Virus record (IMG/VR): IMGVR_UViG_3300048549_001834
Span: 1-50,691 of that record
Strand: one strand, 5' to 3'
Length of the DNA: 50,691 nucleotides
DNA from: a virus
The notes below the pieces were generated by a model. That model worked only from the letters and a program-made list of their open reading frames with translations. It made no database searches and was not told the origin of the DNA. This document shows, piece by piece, positions 47,774 to 50,691 of the stretch. The position numbers and the translations under genes were made by a program. The stretch's first letter is position 1, and every line of letters starts with the position of its first letter.

Positions 47774-50350
47774 CTATTTTAAATCACTAAGTTTCATGTA
47801 AATCTTGTCGTCCATTATAGACATTCGATCTACAAATATTATGTCATCACTCTTTTCTCCTACTATAACAATAATATTATCTTTTTTAGGAGTGACTCCT
47901 CCAGAATCTTTATATTTAGTTAAATTAGGAGTTCTAAAATCACCTATCATTGCTTGGACTGAGCCGATTTCGTCATGTAAAGATAATTTGATATATTTAT
48001 TTCCATTCCGACTCACTCCAGATAAAACATCTTCTACTACACATACCATTTTTACTCTTTCGCCTTTTTGAAAAGTTGAATGCTCATAGGTGTTGTAAAA
48101 CCTGTTTTTGTCCGTACTGAATACTTTTTGTAGAGTTGTAGAATAGCTGTAACCCAACAACTTTGTTTCAAAATACCAATTAGCAAACTGTTCGTAAGAC
48201 TTGTTTTTTTCATAAATCTCTTTATATGGAGATAGTTTAGTCTTAAAGGTTTGAAATCTTTTTTCCGACATAATTGGTTTTCCATTGTCTCCGAGGAGGT
48301 TTTTTGATATACATGTTGATACTGCAGTTAGTATGTCGTAATCAAAGTCAGAGCCGATTTGTGTGAATAAACGCTTTTCTCTATCTGTTAAAATATTGAA
48401 GGCTTGTGCTTCAAGTACTGTGCGAGCTCTGGATTTATTTTCTGTATGCAAAGCCCCTGCCTGGATTAAACCACATAATATTCCAATATTAATTCCGCAT
48501 TCTTTTGCGCATAAAAATAACTCAAACTTATTAGAAGTATTTTCGTTTTCTTTAATGAAAGAGTTGATATTAGCTAAAGACTTATTACTTACCCCTTTAA
48601 TACTATTTAATCCAAATCTTATATTATCTTTCTCTATAGAGAATTCCATATTTGATCTTATTAAATCAGGTTGTAAAAGTTGTATGTTGAAAAAGCTTAA
48701 TTCTCTAGAAACTTTACTTATTTCTTCTTGTGGAGATGGTTCGTATTCCGTCATCTTTAAAAGGCTTAAGAAGAATTGTTTTGGGTGCTTAAATTTTAAA
48801 TAAACTGTCCATGCTGCAAGAGTTGCATAGGATATAGAATGAGATTTATTAAAAGAGTAATTTGCACTATCTTCTGCGACCTTCCACAAAACTTCTCCAA
48901 TTTCTTCATCTAAATTCTTCTCTCGAATTTTTTCTGAAATTTTAGACTTCCATTGAGGCATCTCTTTAACTTTCTTTTTTCCAACTATTCTCCTTAGCTG
49001 CTCTGCTTCATCAAGAGTGAATCCGACTTTAACGGCCATTTTCATTAATTGTTCTTGGTAAAGAGGTATACCGCCTGTATAATTCAATACTTCATCAAAA
49101 AATGGATGAACACTTTGAAAGTCACCTGTTCGAGTATAGTCCGAATAATTATCCATGAACTCTAGAGCTCCTGGACGAGCAATGGCAACAACAGCACTGA
49201 GCTCCTCTAGGCTTGAGGGCTTAATTTTTCTACACACCCGAAAGTTTGTGTCGGCTTCGATTTGAAATAAGCCATGTGGGTTTTCTAGATTCTTGAGTGG
49301 TTTAAAAATTGCTTTTGAATTTAGATCAATACTTTCTGGGGAAATATTTAACTGCTTACAAGTGTCATGAATAACTGTCAGTGTTCTCAATCCTAAGATA
49401 TCGAATTTAACCATTAACTCTGCCACCCAATTCATATCATATCCTGTAACAAGAGCTCCGTCATTAGTCTTTTGGATGGGACAAGCTCTACTAATATCTT
49501 GATGGCAAATTGCTATACCTGAAGGATGGACTCCAGTATTTTTATTTAAACCTTCTATTTTCTTTGCAATTTTGAATATTTTTTCATTAGAATCTACCCA
49601 TTCTTTAAATTTTTGAGATTCATTATAGGCATCTCTTAAAGGAGCTACTTCGCCAAATCTTTTAGGTATATAAGAGCTAACTAAATTTACGTCTTGTTCG
49701 GATAATTCTTTTACAATTTTGCCACATTCTTTAATACAAAGTTTTCCGCTTAATGTATTTAGTGTTAAAATCTTAGCGGTTCTGCCTGGGAATCTGTTTT
49801 CTATATAAGAAATAACGTCTTTTCTTCTTTCGTAGGAAATATCATTATCAATATCTGCTAATAAGCTGCCATCTAAATACGTGACTCCATTTTTTTCAAT
49901 TTTCTTAGCTCGACTCTCACTTACAAACCTCTCAAAAAATAAATCATATTTAACAGGATCAATATTAGTTACTCTGATTAAAAAAAGAACCAAAGATCCT
50001 GCAGCCGACCCTCTGCCTGGGCCTGTTGGGATATCGTTTTCGTGACAATAATTAAGAATGTCCCAATTTAATAAAATGTAATCAACGAACCCAAGCTTGT
50101 CTAGAATTTCTAACTCTGTTTTAGCTCTGTCATAATAGTCTTGCTTGTTCTTGAGTTTGTCTACACCTTTGTCCCTGACCCCCTTCCAGCACAAAGCTTT
50201 AAGGTAGTCTAGGTTTGAACAGTCAGGTTTACATTTAAGCTCTTTTTTTTGTTTCAAAGTGATATTGATCTCGGGGAGTTTTACTCCTGGATCAATACAG
50301 TCATCGTAGTTGGAAAAGTTTTCTTTAAATTTTAAATATCTATTTGCCAT
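47774..50350 (-). CDS. dnaE: DNA polymerase III alpha subunit lacking the PHP domain
   Basis: An 858-residue replicative polymerase of the C family. TGPGRGSAAGSLV at 109-121 is the palm motif. LADIDND at 164-170 carries the catalytic Asp pair and KFDILGLRTL at 315-324 the third (Asp317). ARPGALEFMDNYSDY and PLYQEQLMKMAVKVG follow. An OB domain sits near the C-terminus (VKMVCVVEDVLSGVSRNGNKYIKLSLHD). The usual N-terminal PHP domain (about 280 residues in E. coli) is absent; the protein begins where the polymerase core starts. All catalytic Asp residues are present. It overlaps the DnaQ-like exonuclease gene by 19 bases, so polymerase and proofreader are coupled. Confidence 0.93.
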   Translation of the reverse strand: MANRYLKFKENFSNYDDCIDPGVKLPEINITLKQKKELKCKPDCSNLDYLKALCWKGVRDKGVDKLKNKQDYYDRAKTELEILDKLGFVDYILLNWDILNYCHENDIPTGPGRGSAAGSLVLFLIRVTNIDPVKYDLFFERFVSESRAKKIEKNGVTYLDGSLLADIDNDISYERRKDVISYIENRFPGRTAKILTLNTLSGKLCIKECGKIVKELSEQDVNLVSSYIPKRFGEVAPLRDAYNESQKFKEWVDSNEKIFKIAKKIEGLNKNTGVHPSGIAICHQDISRACPIQKTNDGALVTGYDMNWVAELMVKFDILGLRTLTVIHDTCKQLNISPESIDLNSKAIFKPLKNLENPHGLFQIEADTNFRVCRKIKPSSLEELSAVVAIARPGALEFMDNYSDYTRTGDFQSVHPFFDEVLNYTGGIPLYQEQLMKMAVKVGFTLDEAEQLRRIVGKKKVKEMPQWKSKISEKIREKNLDEEIGEVLWKVAEDSANYSFNKSHSISYATLAAWTVYLKFKHPKQFFLSLLKMTEYEPSPQEEISKVSRELSFFNIQLLQPDLIRSNMEFSIEKDNIRFGLNSIKGVSNKSLANINSFIKENENTSNKFELFLCAKECGINIGILCGLIQAGALHTENKSRARTVLEAQAFNILTDREKRLFTQIGSDFDYDILTAVSTCISKNLLGDNGKPIMSEKRFQTFKTKLSPYKEIYEKNKSYEQFANWYFETKLLGYSYSTTLQKVFSTDKNRFYNTYEHSTFQKGERVKMVCVVEDVLSGVSRNGNKYIKLSLHDEIGSVQAMIGDFRTPNLTKYKDSGGVTPKKDNIIVIVGEKSDDIIFVDRMSIMDDKIYMKLSDLK

Positions 50351-50691
50351 AATAATTTCTCGAATAATAGTTTGTTGATTCTGATATCATATAATGCATC
50401 ATGCAGTTTTGATTCGTCAAAGGGTATATCGTACAATTTGCACATAACTTTTAAGCTACACTTCATTCCTCTTTCTCTAAAAGAGTTTAATCTGTATTGC
50501 CAATTAATTAAAGTTTGATTTTTGTCAAATTTAATTTCTTTTAATTTAGCTTTCGATAAAGATAATGTATCTATGCATCTATTTATGTAAGAATAGTCTG
50601 TATCTCTGCCTAGTAGTTTTCTGAATATATTATGTATATAAACATCAAAGCCTAGTATATTGTGCCCTATAATTAAATATTGATCGTCATA
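50332..50691 (-). CDS. DnaQ-type 3'-5' exonuclease (C-terminal part), runs off the window
   Basis: The last 119 residues of a protein whose start lies beyond the window. IIGHNILGFDVYI (about 7-19 of the visible part) is the Exo II motif with H-N and Asp, and KLHDALYDIRI (about 99-109) the Exo III motif (H-D-A-x-x-D) of DEDDh exonucleases. It ends 19 bases inside the dnaE start, so it is the proofreading partner encoded just upstream. Whether it also carries a PHP or other domain cannot be seen. Confidence 0.85.
   Translation of the reverse strand, partial: YDDQYLIIGHNILGFDVYIHNIFRKLLGRDTDYSYINRCIDTLSLSKAKLKEIKFDKNQTLINWQYRLNSFRERGMKCSLKVMCKLYDIPFDESKLHDALYDIRINKLLFEKLLWQIDI

Noticed and set aside
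1-50691. CRISPR array, insertion sequence, integrase or diversity-generating retroelement
   Set aside because: No regularly spaced direct repeats, transposase, integrase or reverse-transcriptase motifs were found on either strand.

Overview
The window looks like part of a large, AT-rich tailed-phage genome (or a very large prophage), not ordinary bacterial chromosome. It holds a lambda-type tail-tip module (L, K, I and J homologues, 28.7-37.6 kb, the main plus-strand block). It also holds phage replication and nucleotide genes: a PHP-less DNA polymerase III alpha subunit, a DnaQ-type exonuclease, a dNMP kinase and a nucleoside deoxyribosyltransferase-like protein. Many tiny genes overlap by 4-8 bases, and there is a virus-encoded tmRNA. 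The host is probably a Gram-negative bacterium of the Planctomycetota-Verrucomicrobiota-Lentisphaerota group: the window carries the DUF1501 and DUF1549/DUF1553 secreted protein pair that is abundant in those phyla, plus an outer-membrane beta-barrel and a lipoprotein. The host assignment is inference.

Layout. 0-5.9 kb: a minus-strand accessory operon with two SpeD-like proteins, a GNAT-fold protein, a DUF2452 protein, a nuclease-like protein, small membrane proteins, a dNMP kinase and a short protein ending in a beta-clamp-binding peptide. 5.9-9.9 kb: the DUF1501 protein, a small secreted Trp/Tyr-rich protein on the plus strand, and the DUF1549/DUF1553 protein. 9.9-22.5 kb: a long minus-strand run of glycan genes. 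It has a complete GDP-mannose to GDP-fucose route (gmd, fcl), an alpha-1,2-fucosyltransferase-like GT11, several other glycosyltransferases, two further sugar-nucleotide SDR enzymes, FkbM methyltransferases (one a 50-residue remnant) and a methyltransferase-sulfotransferase fusion. 22.5-28.6 kb: minus-strand membrane, outer-membrane, nuclease and repair genes. 28.7-37.6 kb: tail tip, with a JmjC-like protein at its start. 37.6-40.5 kb: small genes, a deoxyribosyltransferase-like protein, the tmRNA and a possible recombination protein. 40.5-50.7 kb: split and composite glycosyltransferases, an SSB-like protein, an APH-fold pseudokinase, a ClpC-like unfoldase and the polymerase/exonuclease pair.

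The most striking regulatory feature is a recurring minus-strand promoter, TTGACA/T - 17 bp - TATAAT-like, whose -10 box ends only 6-9 bases before the ATG. Transcripts would start at or next to the start codon, so these operons should make leaderless mRNAs. Nine such sites were placed by hand, all with exactly 17-bp spacing, and they settle several start codons. A second group has TATAATAAT-like boxes 5-8 bases before ATG without a good -35.

How the parts may fit together (inference): the early leaderless operons supply nucleotide, polyamine and small regulatory proteins. The tmRNA and Clp unfoldase would support ribosome rescue and proteolysis in infected cells. The glycan locus would decorate virion or host surface with fucosylated, methylated and perhaps sulfated sugars, and the secreted DUF1501/DUF1549 proteins may act on host envelope or extracellular glycans. 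All gene calls come from reading motifs by eye; no database search was run.
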